The notes beneath the pieces are model-generated. The model did not search any database, was not told the DNA's origin, and saw nothing but the letters and a program-made list of their open reading frames with translations. 64,000 bases of DNA from Astropecten irregularis. Lineage: Eukaryota > Echinodermata > Asteroidea > Paxillosida > Astropectinidae. A program made the translations under genes and the position numbers. Of this stretch, positions 53,284-63,758 are shown piece by piece; the first letter of the stretch is position 1, and each line of letters opens with the position of its first letter. The stretch lies in assembly GCA_963971285.1 (NCBI GenBank), contig OZ020255.1, positions 4,712,001 through 4,776,000 of the forward strand. The letters are read 5' to 3'.

Positions 53284-53730
53284 TGCCGTCTTCAACTCCA
53301 AAAGTATGTGACGATAACCTGGACCGTTATGATAAAGTGAAGGTGTCAAGACTGGATTCTGATACCAACTCGGGATTAACACCAACTGATTGGTGGCGTC
53401 CAGATGATCCCTCCTCCAATGAAACATCACCTTACACTGATTCCTATTTGGAGATCACCTTTGACGTCAGTGTTAATGTGGAATCAGTGACCATCAAAAA
53501 TAAGGACGATGCACCTGAGGATGTACGAGTTGCCGTGGAGTTTCAACCGGGTGACAGGCCAATTTACTATCCATTGTCTGATGATGATAAACCTGTTATC
53601 TTAAAGGGCAAGGCAGACAGCAAGATCAGTTTACCAGATAGCTTGCCTGCTGTAACAGGATTGAGAGTGTACCTTGTGTCACCCAGTCCAAACTTCGAAT
53701 ACCAAGTGGTTTTACATGGCTGCGAAAAAG
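53284..53730 (+). CDS. Discoidin-like domain exon (second block, copy 3)
   Basis: Phase 1-1, 149 codons. First copy with the later-block changes RLDSDTNSGLTPTDWW and NFEYQVVLHGCEK, shared by all copies downstream. The lead keeps VPSSTPK. The donor is GTATGT. Confidence 0.86.
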
Positions 53731-54345
53731 GTATGTGAATATAATTGCTCCTTAAAAAACCGAAGGTGTTTTTCTTGTCTCCTGACATGAAATGTGAATT
53801 ATCAAGCTCTGGCTAAATCAACCCTATATTTCATTGAAAGCATAGAGATATCTTCGATTGTGATATGCGATATATAATATGGGTTTCTTATTATTGCTAT
53901 TATTTATCAATGACAGAAACTGGATTGGAGAGGGATAGATTTAAGTGGTTACTAAAGATGATTTTTTGGACAGCAGACTGAGTGGATTTGATATTTTTCA
54001 AAGTAAAATGTAATTCTTGTTGTTTGGGAGAACCTCTCCTCTCAGGTAGTTTTTTGTGTGAATACATTCTTGAATTTGGATTGTTTGAAAAAGTAAGTCT
54101 TTGAAGCACATGTATGTAAGAGATGAATCACAAATGTAGGTCGTTAAATGAATATAACACAATCATTCGGTATAGTTCTAGAAATGATTGTACAGAGGTT
54201 TGCTGTGGTCAGGTTGTGATCTGTTTGTCGTAACATTTTGAGTGATTTTAGAAGTAGACCTGAAGAGTAAATGGGAAAGGTTGAATGGTATCCACCCGAT
54301 ATTGGTATTCAAATGAAACTTCGATTGCCTTTGCTACAACAATAG
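53731..54345. other. Unit intron after discoidin exon, long type
   Basis: Repeated after exons ending at 55367, 59426 and 62570, and shortened after 57925 and 61068. It contains short hairpin-forming words (gagaacctctcctctcag). No other feature. Confidence 0.55.
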
Positions 54346-54531
54346 TTGTGACAACAGCAGCTACTACCACTGTTGAAACTACAAGTGTAACTTCAACTGT
54401 ACCTTCAACAACTGGTGTGCCATCAACAACTGCGGAGAAGACTACTATCGTTGTTTACACCACTACCCCTGTTGGAACTACCACGAAGGAGACTTCTACT
54501 GTAACCCTCATCACAACAGAAGGCACAGCAG
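54346..54531 (+). CDS. Thr-rich mucin exon (62 codons), long-unit copy 1
   Basis: Phase 1-1. Thr/Val/Ser tract with VTTAATTTVETTSVTSTVPS near the start and GTTTKETSTVTLITTEGTA at the end. The acceptor is CTACAACAATAG; an in-phase alternative AG lies 12 nt downstream (ACAACAG), which would remove four residues. The donor is GTAAAA. Confidence 0.72.
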
Positions 54532-54785
54532 GTAAAAGGAAGCAATACAATTTGTAGAATGGGAAATGACTCAATTGAGGAAAATGACTCAAATCAACAC
54601 TTGCATGTGTCTGTGTCAAATGTCTTAGAATTTATTGTAATATTTAGCAATATCAGTGTCAAAGTTTCAGAATATACTTTTGATAGTTGCGGAAAGATGT
54701 TTTGAATTCATTTGTCCGTTTATCCTCACACAATGATACGTTTAGATGATAAATTTTCTTGAACCAGTACTTATCCTTTCTACAG

Positions 54786-54869
54786 CACCTCCAACAACAA
54801 CCGAGAAAACAACCACTGTTGTTTCAACAACTGCAGCAACACCAACAACAGGCCCATCATCCACCACTG
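54786..54869 (+). pseudogene. Broken Thr-rich exon (donor deleted), long-unit copy 1
   Basis: The acceptor CTTTCTACAG and first 28 codons of the exon intact at 58597 are present, but the sequence jumps from ccaccactg straight into intron text (catttttgcattt). The last 75 nt and the donor are missing. Reading on meets a stop within about nine codons. The phase 1-1 design allows skipping from 54531 to 54921 without frameshift. Confidence 0.8.
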
Positions 54870-54920
54870 CATTTTTGCATTTTTGTTTGATTTGATTTTC
54901 CTATGTGATTACTTTTGCAG

Positions 54921-55367
54921 TGCCGTCTACGACTCCAAAAGTATGTGACGATAACTTGGACCGTTATGATAAAGTGAAGGTGTCAAGACTGGATTCTGAT
55001 ACCAACTCGGGATTAACACCAACTGATTGGTGGCGTCCAGATGATCCCTCCTCCAATGAAACATCACCTTACACTGATTCCTATTTGGAGATCACCTTTG
55101 ACGTCAGTGTTAATGTGGAATCAGTGACCATCAAAAATAAGGACGATGCACCTGAGGATGTACGAGTTGCCGTGGAGTTTCAACCGGGTGACAGGCCAAT
55201 TTACTATCCATTGTCTGATGATGACAAACCTGTTATCTTAAAGGGCAAGGCAGACAGCAAGATCAGTTTACCAGATAGCTTGCCTGCTGTAACAGGATTG
55301 AGAGTGTACCTTGTGTCACCCAGTCCAAACTTCGAATACCAAGTGGTTTTACATGGCTGCGAAAAAG
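54921..55367 (+). CDS. Discoidin-like domain exon (second block, copy 4)
   Basis: Phase 1-1, 149 codons after ACTTTTGCAG. RLDSDTNSGLTP type. The intron donor side is GTATGGGAAT (also after 57925) where other copies have GTATGTGAAT; +5/+6 of the donor are thereby weaker. Confidence 0.86.
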
Positions 55368-55982
55368 GTATGGGAATATAATTGCTCCTTAAAAAACCGA
55401 AGGTGTTTTTCTTGTCTCCTGACATGAAATGTGAATTATCAAGCTCTGGCTAAATCAACCCTATATTTCATTTAAAGCATAGAGATAACTTCGATTGTGA
55501 TTTGCGATATATAATATGGGTTTCTTATTATTGCTATTATTTATCAATGACAGAAACTGGATTGGAGAGGGATAGATTTAAGTGGTTACTAAAGATGATT
55601 TTTTGGACAGCAGACTGAGTGGATTTGATATTTTTCTAAGTAAAATGTAATTCTTGTTGTTTGGAAGAACCTCTCCTCTCAGGTAGTTTTTTGTGTGAAT
55701 ACATTCTTGATTTTGGATTGTTTGAAAAAGTAAGTCTTTGAAGCACATGTATGTAAGAGATGAATCACAAATGTAGGTCGTTAAATGAATATAACACAAT
55801 CATTCGGTATAGTTCTAGAAATGATTGTACAGAGGTTTGCTGTGGTCAGGTTGTGATCTGTTTGTCGTAACATTTTGAGTGATTTTAGAAGTAGACCTGA
55901 AGAGTAAATGGGAAAGGTTGAATGGTATCCACCCGATATTGGTATTCAAATGAAACTTCGATTGCCTTTGCTACAACAATAG

Positions 55983-56168
55983 TTGTGACAACAGCAGCTA
56001 CTACCACTGTTGAAACTACAAGTGTAACTTCAACTGTACCTTCAACAACTGGTGTGCCATCAACAACTGCGGAGAAGACTACTATCGTTGTTTACACCAC
56101 TACCCCTGTTGGAACTACCACGAAGGAGACTTCTACTGTAACCCTCATCACAACAGAAGGCACAGCAG
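55983..56168 (+). CDS. Thr-rich mucin exon (62 codons), long-unit copy 2
   Basis: Identical in protein to 54346-54531 as far as can be seen; phase 1-1, donor GTAAAA. Confidence 0.72.
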
Positions 56169-56422
56169 GTAAAAGGAAGCAATACAATTTGTAGAATGGG
56201 AAATGACTCAATTGAGGAAAATGACTCAAATCAACACTTGCATGTGTCTGTGTCAAATGTCTTAGAATTTATTGTAATATTTAGCAATATCAGTGTCAAA
56301 GTTTCAGAATATACTTTTGATAGTTGCGGAAAGATGTTTTGAATTCATTTGTCCGTTTATCCTCACACAATGATACGTTTAGATGATAAATTTTCTTGAA
56401 CCAGTACTTATCCTTTCTACAG

Positions 56423-56506
56423 CACCTCCAACAACAACCGAGAAAACAACCACTGTTGTTTCAACAACTGCAGCAACACCAACAACAGGCCCATCATCCA
56501 CCACTG
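56423..56506 (+). pseudogene. Broken Thr-rich exon (donor deleted), long-unit copy 2
   Basis: Same breakpoint as at 54869. About 15 bp after the break this copy carries the Helentron-like insertion, which must post-date the deletion. Confidence 0.8.
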
Positions 56507-56521
56507 CATTTTTGCATTTTT

Positions 56522-57442
56522 TTGGCTTTTTCGCGCAAGCGAAAAGCCTTTGTTTTTGTTCTGTTTTTTTTTTTTTTTCTTCCTCTTCTTCTTGTCGCCA
56601 AAAATTCTAGACCCCATTTTGGGCACTTTAAAACAGCCGATCTTAACCAAACTTGGCTCAAACAAAGTCCCTATAGAGAAGTTGTCTCCCGAAACTTTTC
56701 GTCATTATGACGTCATCAGGTGTCACGTGACCAGCGATTTGAATTTAATAATCAAAATCTTTAAAAATCAACAAAAAATCAACGGTTTGAGATATTAAAT
56801 TGATTCTTTCACCAAAAATGATTGTTAGGCAGGGTCTTTCTTTGTGACACATTGCTTGACCTCTGTGACCTCTACTTCCGGTCAAACAGGAAGTAGCTCC
56901 TCATTTAAAAGTGGTTAGAGCTAGGATCATGATTCTTTCACTAAATATCATTGTTAGGCAAGATCTTTCTTTGTGACACATTGCTTGACCTCTGTGACCT
57001 CTACTTCCGGTCAAACCGGAAGTTGCTCCTCATTTAAAAGTGGTAAGAGCTAGGATCATGATTTTTTCACTAAATATCAGTGTTAGGCAAGATCTTTCTT
57101 TGTGATACATCGCTTGACCTCTGTGACCTCTACTTCCGGTCAAACCGGAAGTTGCTCCTCTTTTAAAAGTTTTTAGAGCTGCAATCATGAATCTTTCACT
57201 AAATATCAATGTTAGGCAAGATCTTTCTTTGTGACACATTGCTTGACCTCTGTGACCTCTACTTCCGGTCAAACAGGAAGTAGCTTGTCATTTAAAAGTG
57301 GTAAAAGCTACAATCATGATTCTTTCGCCAAAAGTCAATGTAAGGGAAGGTCTTTCTAATGACACAATTCTGATTGACAAGCAATTTATATATCATATGC
57401 GGAAAAGCCTTATGTGCTGTTTCAAACAGCCATAAACTCTAG
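56522..57442 (+). mobile_element. Helentron-like nonautonomous element (HINE type) with internal 129 bp repeats
   Basis: About 920 bp inserted in a T run. The 5' end has a hairpin GGCTTTTTCGC/GCGAAAAGCC; its inverted counterpart GCGGAAAAGCC lies near 57401, offset from the 3' end. The 3' end has a hairpin GCTGTTTCAAACAGC, then about a dozen bases and CTAG. Asymmetric inverted ends, a 3' hairpin, insertion between T residues and internal tandem repeats are features of Helentron/DINE-1-type elements. The equivalent sites at 54885, 60585 and 63722 are empty. Confidence 0.6.
56802..57357 (+). repeat. 129 bp tandem repeat, about 4.3 copies, inside the Helentron-like element
   Basis: Repeat starts (gattctttca and variants) lie at 56802, 56931, 57060, 57189 and 57318. 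Each copy contains cttgacctctgtgacctcta and cttccggtcaaac..ggaag. Confidence 0.85.
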
Positions 57443-57478
57443 TTTTGATTTGATTTTCCTATGTGATTACTTTTGCAG

Positions 57479-57925
57479 TGCCGTCTACGACTCCAAAAGT
57501 ATGTGACGATAACTTGGACCGTTATGATAAAGTGAAGGTGTCAAGACTGGATTCTGATACCAACTCGGGATTAACACCAACTGATTGGTGGCGTCCAGAT
57601 GATCCCTCCTCCAATGAAACATCACCTTACACTGATTCCTATTTGGAGATCACCTTTGACGTCAGTGTTAATGTGGAATCAGTGACCATCAAAAATAAGG
57701 ACGATGCACCTGAGGATGTACGAGTTGCCGTGGAGTTTCAACCGGGTGACAGGCCAATTTACTATCCATTGTCTGATGATGACAAACCTGTTATCTTAAA
57801 GGGCAAGGCAGACAGCAAGATCAGTTTACCAGATAGCTTGCCTGCTGTAACAGGATTGAGAGTGTACCTTGTGTCACCCAGTCCAAACTTCGAATACCAA
57901 GTGGTTTTACATGGCTGCGAAAAAG
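57479..57925 (+). CDS. Discoidin-like domain exon (second block, copy 5)
   Basis: Phase 1-1, 149 codons, same protein as copy 4. It lies only 36 bp downstream of the Helentron-like 3' end, so the insertion left the branch/acceptor region intact. Confidence 0.86.
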
Positions 57926-58596
57926 GTATGGGAATATAATTGCTCCTTAAAAAACCGAAGGTGTTTTTCTTTTCTCCTGACATGAAATGTGAATTATCAA
58001 GCTCTGGCTAAATCAACCCTATATTTCATTTAAAGCATAGAGATAACTTCGATTGTGATTTGCGATATATAATATGGGTTTCTTATTATTGCTATTATTT
58101 ATCAATGACAGAAACTGGATTGGAGAGGGATAGATTTAAGTGGTTACTAAAGATGATTTTTTGGACAGCAGACTGAGTGGATTTGATATTTTTCTAAGTA
58201 AAATGTAATTCTTGTTGTTTGGAAGAACCTCTCCTCTCAGGTAGTTTTTTGTGTGAATACATTCTTGAATTTGGATTGTTTGAAGAAGTAAGTCTTTGAA
58301 GCACATGTATGTAAGAGATGAATCACAAATGTAGGTCGTTAAATGAATATAACACAATCATTCGGTATAGTTCTAGAAATGATTGTACAGAGGTTTGACT
58401 CAAATCAACACTTGCATGTGTCTGTGTCAAATGTCTTAGAATTTATTGTAATATTTAGCAATATCAGTGTCAAAGTTTCAGAATATACTTCTGATAGTTG
58501 CGGAATGATGTTTTGAATTCATTTGTCCGTTTATCCTCACACAATGATACGTTTAGATGATAAATTTTCTTGAACCGGTACTTATCCTTTCTACAG

Positions 58597-58755
58597 CACC
58601 TCCAACAACAACCGAGAAAACAACCACTGTTGTTTCAACAACTGCAGCAACACCAACAACAGGCCCATCATCCACCACTGTAGAAACTACAACTGTTGTA
58701 ACAACTACACCAGAGTCGACAACAAAAGAGACAACCACTCTAAAATCTACCACAG
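58597..58755 (+). CDS. Thr-rich linker exon, intact (53 codons), short-unit copy 1
   Basis: Phase 1-1: begins APPTTTEKTTTVVSTTAATP, ends TTTLKSTT. Acceptor CTTTCTACAG, donor GTATGT. This is the full version of the exon broken at 54786, 56423, 60487 and 63626. It is homologous to the exons at 51110 and 52913. Confidence 0.78.
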
Positions 58756-58979
58756 GTATGTGTGCGCCATAGACTGACTGAGAAATTGCAAATATCTTTG
58801 GAAAGAAATGAATAAAGATCCACACAATGTTACTTTGGATGAGAGCATTTTTGTATCAGACGTCATAGGAAACAATGTCTTTTGCTTTTCAGTATGCTTA
58901 GTTGTCATCCTTTATACACATATTAATTTGCATTTTTGCATTTTATTTATTTGATTTTCCTATGTGATTACTTTTGCAG

Positions 58980-59426
58980 TGCCGTCTACGACTCCAAAAG
59001 TATGTGACGATAACCTGGACCGTTATGATAAAGTGAAGGTGTCAAGACTGGATTCTGATACCAACTCGGGATTAACACCAACAGATTGGTGGCGTCCAGA
59101 TGATCCCTCCTCCAATGAAACATCACCTTATACTGATTCCTATTTGGAGATCACCTTTGACGTCAGTGTTAATGTGGAATCAGTGACCATCAAAAATAAG
59201 GACGATGCACCTGAGGATGTACGAGTTGCCGTGGAGTTTCAACCGGGTGACAGGCCAATTTACTATCCATTGTCTGATGATGACAAACCTGTTATCTTAA
59301 AGGGCAAGGCAGACAGCAAGATCAGTTTACCAGATAGCTTGCCTGCTGTAACAGGATTGAGAGTGTACCTTGTGTCACCCAGTCCAAACTTCGAATACCA
59401 AGTGGTTTTACATGGCTGCGAAAAAG
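58980..59426 (+). CDS. Discoidin-like domain exon (second block, copy 6)
   Basis: Phase 1-1, 149 codons; silent changes acagattgg and ccttatac shared only with copy 8, its partner two units on. Confidence 0.86.
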
Positions 59427-60042
59427 GTATGTGAATATAATTGCTCCTTAAAAAACCGAAGGTGTTTTTCTTGTCTCCTGACATGAAATGTGAATTATCA
59501 AGCTCTGGCTAAATCAACCCTATATGTCATTTAAAGCATAGAGATATCTTCGATTGTGATATGCGATATATAATATGGGTTTCTTATTATTGCTATTATT
59601 TATCAATGACAGAAACTGGATTGGAGAGGGATAGATTTAAGTGGTTACTAAAGATGATTTTTTGGACAGCAGACTGAGTGGATTTGATATTTTTCAAAGT
59701 AAAATGTAATTCTTGTTGTTTGGGAGAACTTCTCCTCTCAGGTAGTTTTTTGTGTGAATACATTTCTTGAATTTGGATTGTTTGAAGAAGTAAGTCTTTG
59801 AAGCACATGTATGTAAGAGATGAATCACAAATGTAGGTCGTTAAATGAATATAACACAATAATTCAGTATAGTTCTAGAAATGATTGTACAGAGGTTTGC
59901 TGTGGTCAGGTTGTGATCTGTTTGTCGTAACATTTTGAGTGATTTTAGAAGTAGAGCTGAAGAGTAAATGGGAAAGGTTGAATGGTATCCACCCGATATT
60001 GGTATTCAAATGAAACTTTGATTGCCTTTGCTACAACAATAG

Positions 60043-60228
60043 TTGTGACAACAGCAGCTACTACCACTGTTGAAACTACAAGTGTAACTTCAACTGTACC
60101 TTCAACAACTGGTGTGCCATCAACAACTGCGGAGAAGACTACTATCGTTGTTTACACCACTACCCCTGTTGGAACTACCACGAAGGAGACTTCTACTGTA
60201 ACCCTCATCACAACAGAAGGCACAGCAG
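60043..60228 (+). CDS. Thr-rich mucin exon (62 codons), long-unit copy 3
   Basis: Same protein as 54346-54531; phase 1-1, donor GTAAAA. Confidence 0.72.
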
Positions 60229-60486
60229 GTAAAAGGAAGCAATACAACTTGTAGAATGGGAAATGACTCAATTGAGGAAAATGACTCAAATCAACACTTG
60301 CATGTGTCTGTGTCAAATGTCTTAGAATTTATATTAATATTTAGCAATATCAGTTTCAAAGTTTCAGAATATACTTTTGATAGTTGCGAAAAGATGTTTT
60401 GAATTCATTTGTCCGTTTATCCTCACACAATGATACGTTTAGATGATAAATTTTCTTGAACCGGTATATACTTATCCTTTCTACAG

Positions 60487-60570
60487 CACCTCCAACAACA
60501 ACCGAGAAAACAACCACTGTTGTTTCAACAACTGCAGCAACACCAACAACAGGCCCATCATCCACCACTG
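60487..60570 (+). pseudogene. Broken Thr-rich exon (donor deleted), long-unit copy 3
   Basis: Identical break after ccaccactg. The T run after the break is longer here (gcattttttttt), and a stop follows in frame. The upstream tract has an extra TATA (ccggtatatacttatcc). Confidence 0.8.
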
Positions 60571-60621
60571 CATTTTTGCATTTTTTTTTGATTTGATTTT
60601 CCTATGTGATTACTTTTGCAG

Positions 60622-61068
60622 TGCCGTCTACGACTCCAAAAGTATGTGACGATAACTTGGACCGTTATGATAAAGTGAAGGTGTCAAGACTGGATTCTGA
60701 TACCAACTCGGGATTAACACCAACTGATTGGTGGCGTCCAGATGATCCCTCCTCCAATGAAACATCACCTTACACTGATTCCTATTTGGAGATCACCTTT
60801 GACGTCAGTGTTAATGTGGAATCAGTGACCATCAAAAATAAGGACGATGCACCTGAGGATGTACGAGTTGCCGTGGAGTTTCAACCGGGTGACAGGCCAA
60901 TTTACTATCCATTGTCTGATGATGCCAAACCTGTTATCTTAAAGGGCAAGGCAGACAGCAAGATCAGTTTACCAGATAGCTTGCCTGCTGTAACAGGATT
61001 GAGAGTGTACCTTGTGTCACCCAGTCCAAACTTCGAATACCAAGTGGTTTTACATGGCTGCGAAAAAG
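60622..61068 (+). CDS. Discoidin-like domain exon (second block, copy 7)
   Basis: Phase 1-1, 149 codons with one private replacement, SDDAKP for SDDDKP. Donor GTATGC, a weaker variant. Confidence 0.86.
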
Positions 61069-61740
61069 GTATGCGAATATAATTGCTCCTTAAAAAACCG
61101 AAGGTGTTTTTCTTTTCTCCTGACATGAAATGTGAATTATCAAGCTCTGGCTAAATCAACCCTATATTTCATTTAAAGCATAGAGATAACTTCGATTGTG
61201 ATTTGCGATATATAATATGGGTTTCTTATTATTGCTATTATTTATCAATGACAGAAACTGGATTGGAGAGGGATAGATTTAAGTGGTTACTAAAGATGAT
61301 TTTTTGGACAGCAGACTGAGTGGATTTGATATTTTTCTAAGTAAAATGTAATTCTTGTTGTTTGGGAGAACCTCTCCTCTCAGGTAGTTTTTTGTGTGAA
61401 TACATTTCTTGAATTTGGATTGTTTGAAGAAGTAAGTCTTTGAAGCACATGTATGTAAGAGATGAATCACAAATGTAGGTCGTTAAATGAATATAACACA
61501 ATCATTCGGTATAGTTCTAGAAATGATTGTACAGAGGTTTGACTCAAATCAACACTTGCATGTGTCTGTGTCAAATGTCTTAGAATTTATTGTAATATTT
61601 AGCAATATCAGTGTCAAAGTTTCAGAATATACTTCTGATAGTTGCGGAATGATGTTTTGAATTCATTTGTCCGTTTATCCTCACACAATGATACGTTTAG
61701 ATGATACATTTTCTTGAACCGGTACTTATCCTTTCTACAG

Positions 61741-61899
61741 CACCTCCAACAACAACCGAGAAAACAACCACTGTTGTTTCAACAACTGCAGCAACACCAA
61801 CAACAGGCCCATCATCCACCACTGTAGAAACTACAACTGTTGTAACAACTACACCAGAGTCGACAACAAAAGAGACAACCACTCTAAAATCTACCACAG
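61741..61899 (+). CDS. Thr-rich linker exon, intact (53 codons), short-unit copy 2
   Basis: Same exon as 58597-58755, phase 1-1, donor GTATGT. Confidence 0.78.
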
Positions 61900-62123
61900 G
61901 TATGTGTGCGCCATAGACTGACTGAGAAATTGCAAATATCTTTGGAAAGAAATGAATAAAGATCCACACAATGTTACTTTGGATGAGAGCATTTTTGTAT
62001 CAGACGTCATAGGAAACAATGTCTTTTGCTTTTCAGTATGCTTAGTTGTCATCCTTTATACACATATTAATTTGCATTTTTGCATTTTATTTATTTGATT
62101 TTCCTATGTGATTACTTTTGCAG

Positions 62124-62570
62124 TGCCGTCTACGACTCCAAAAGTATGTGACGATAACCTGGACCGTTATGATAAAGTGAAGGTGTCAAGACTGGATTCT
62201 GATACCAACTCGGGATTAACACCAACAGATTGGTGGCGTCCAGATGATCCCTCCTCCAATGAAACATCACCTTATACTGATTCCTATTTGGAGATCACCT
62301 TTGACGTCAGTGTTAATGTGGAATCAGTGACCATCAAAAATAAGGACGATGCACCTGAGGATGTACGAGTTGCCGTGGAGTTTCAACCGGGTGACAGGCC
62401 AATTTACTATCCATTGTCTGATGATGACAAACCTGTTATCTTAAAGGGCAAGGCAGACAGCAAGATCAGTTTACCAGATAGCTTGCCTGCTGTAACAGGA
62501 TTGAGAGTGTACCTTGTGTCACCCAGTCCAAACTTCGAATACCAAGTGGTTTTACATGGCTGCGAAAAAG
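62124..62570 (+). CDS. Discoidin-like domain exon (second block, copy 8)
   Basis: Phase 1-1, 149 codons, sharing silent changes with copy 6 (3144 bp upstream). Confidence 0.86.
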
Positions 62571-63185
62571 GTATGTGAATATAATTGCTCCTTAAAAAAC
62601 CGAAGGTGTTTTTCTTGTCTCCTGACATGAAATGTGAATGATCAAGCTCTGGCTAAATCAACCCTATATGTCATTTAAAGCATAGAGATATCTTCGATTG
62701 TGATATGCGATATATAAGATGGGTTTCTTATTATTGCTATTATTTATCAATGACAGAAACTGGATTGGAGAGGGATAGATTTAAGTGGTTACTAAAGATG
62801 ATTTTTTGGACAGCAGACTGAGTGGATTTGATATTTTTCAAAGTAAAATGTAATTCTTGTTGTTTGGGAGAACCTCTCCTCTCAGGTAGTTTTGTGTGTG
62901 AATACATTCTTGAATTTGGATCGTTTGAAAAAGTAAGTCTTTGAAGCACATGTATGTAAGAGATGAATCACAAATGTAGGTCGTTAAATGAATATAACAC
63001 AATCATTCGGTATAGTTCTAGAAATGATTGTACAGAGGTTTGCTGTGGTCAGGTTGTGATATGTTTGTCGTAACATTTTGAGTGATTTTAGAAGTAGAGC
63101 TGAAGAGTAAATGGGAAAGGTTGAATGGTATCCACCCGATATAAGTATTCAAATGAAACTTTGATTGCCTTTGCTACAACAATAG

Positions 63186-63371
63186 TTGTGACAACAGCAG
63201 CTACTACCACTGTTGAAACTACAAGTGTAACTTCAACTGTACCTTCAACAACTGGTGTGCCATCAACAACTGCGGAGAAGACTACTATCGTTGTTTACAC
63301 CACTACCCCTGTTGGAACTACCACGAAGGAGACTTCTACTGTAACCCTCATCACAACAGAAGGCACAGCAG
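63186..63371 (+). CDS. Thr-rich mucin exon (62 codons), long-unit copy 4
   Basis: Phase 1-1, same as 54346-54531. The intron just upstream has private changes (gatataagtattc). Confidence 0.72.
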
Positions 63372-63625
63372 GTAAAAGGAAGCAATACAATTTGTAGAAT
63401 GGGAAATGACTCAATTGAGGAAAATGACTCAAATCAACACTTGCATGTGTCTGTGTCAAATGTCTTAGAATTTATTGTAATATTCAGCAATATCAGTGTC
63501 AAAGTTTCAGAATATACTTTTGATAGTTGCGGAAAGATGTTTTGAATTCATTTGTCCGTTTATCCTCACACAATGATACATTTAGATGATAACTTTTCTT
63601 GAACCGGTACTTATCCTTTCTACAG

Positions 63626-63709
63626 CACCTCCAACAACAACCGAGAAAACAACCACTGTTGTTTCAACAACTGCAGCAACACCAACAACAGGCCCATCAT
63701 CCACCACTG
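63626..63709 (+). pseudogene. Broken Thr-rich exon (donor deleted), long-unit copy 4
   Basis: Same breakpoint. Here the T run is short, and the frame reads through the intron into the next discoidin exon in the wrong phase, ending at the TGA in gtatgtgac (63780-63785). Confidence 0.8.
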
Positions 63710-63758
63710 CATTTTTGCATTTTATTGATTTGATTTTCCTATGTGATTACTTTTGCAG

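Noticed and set aside
56522..56560. Canonical Helitron 5' end (TC...)
   Set aside because: The end is T-rich followed by GGCTTTTTCGC, without a TCT start; the Helentron-type arrangement fits better.
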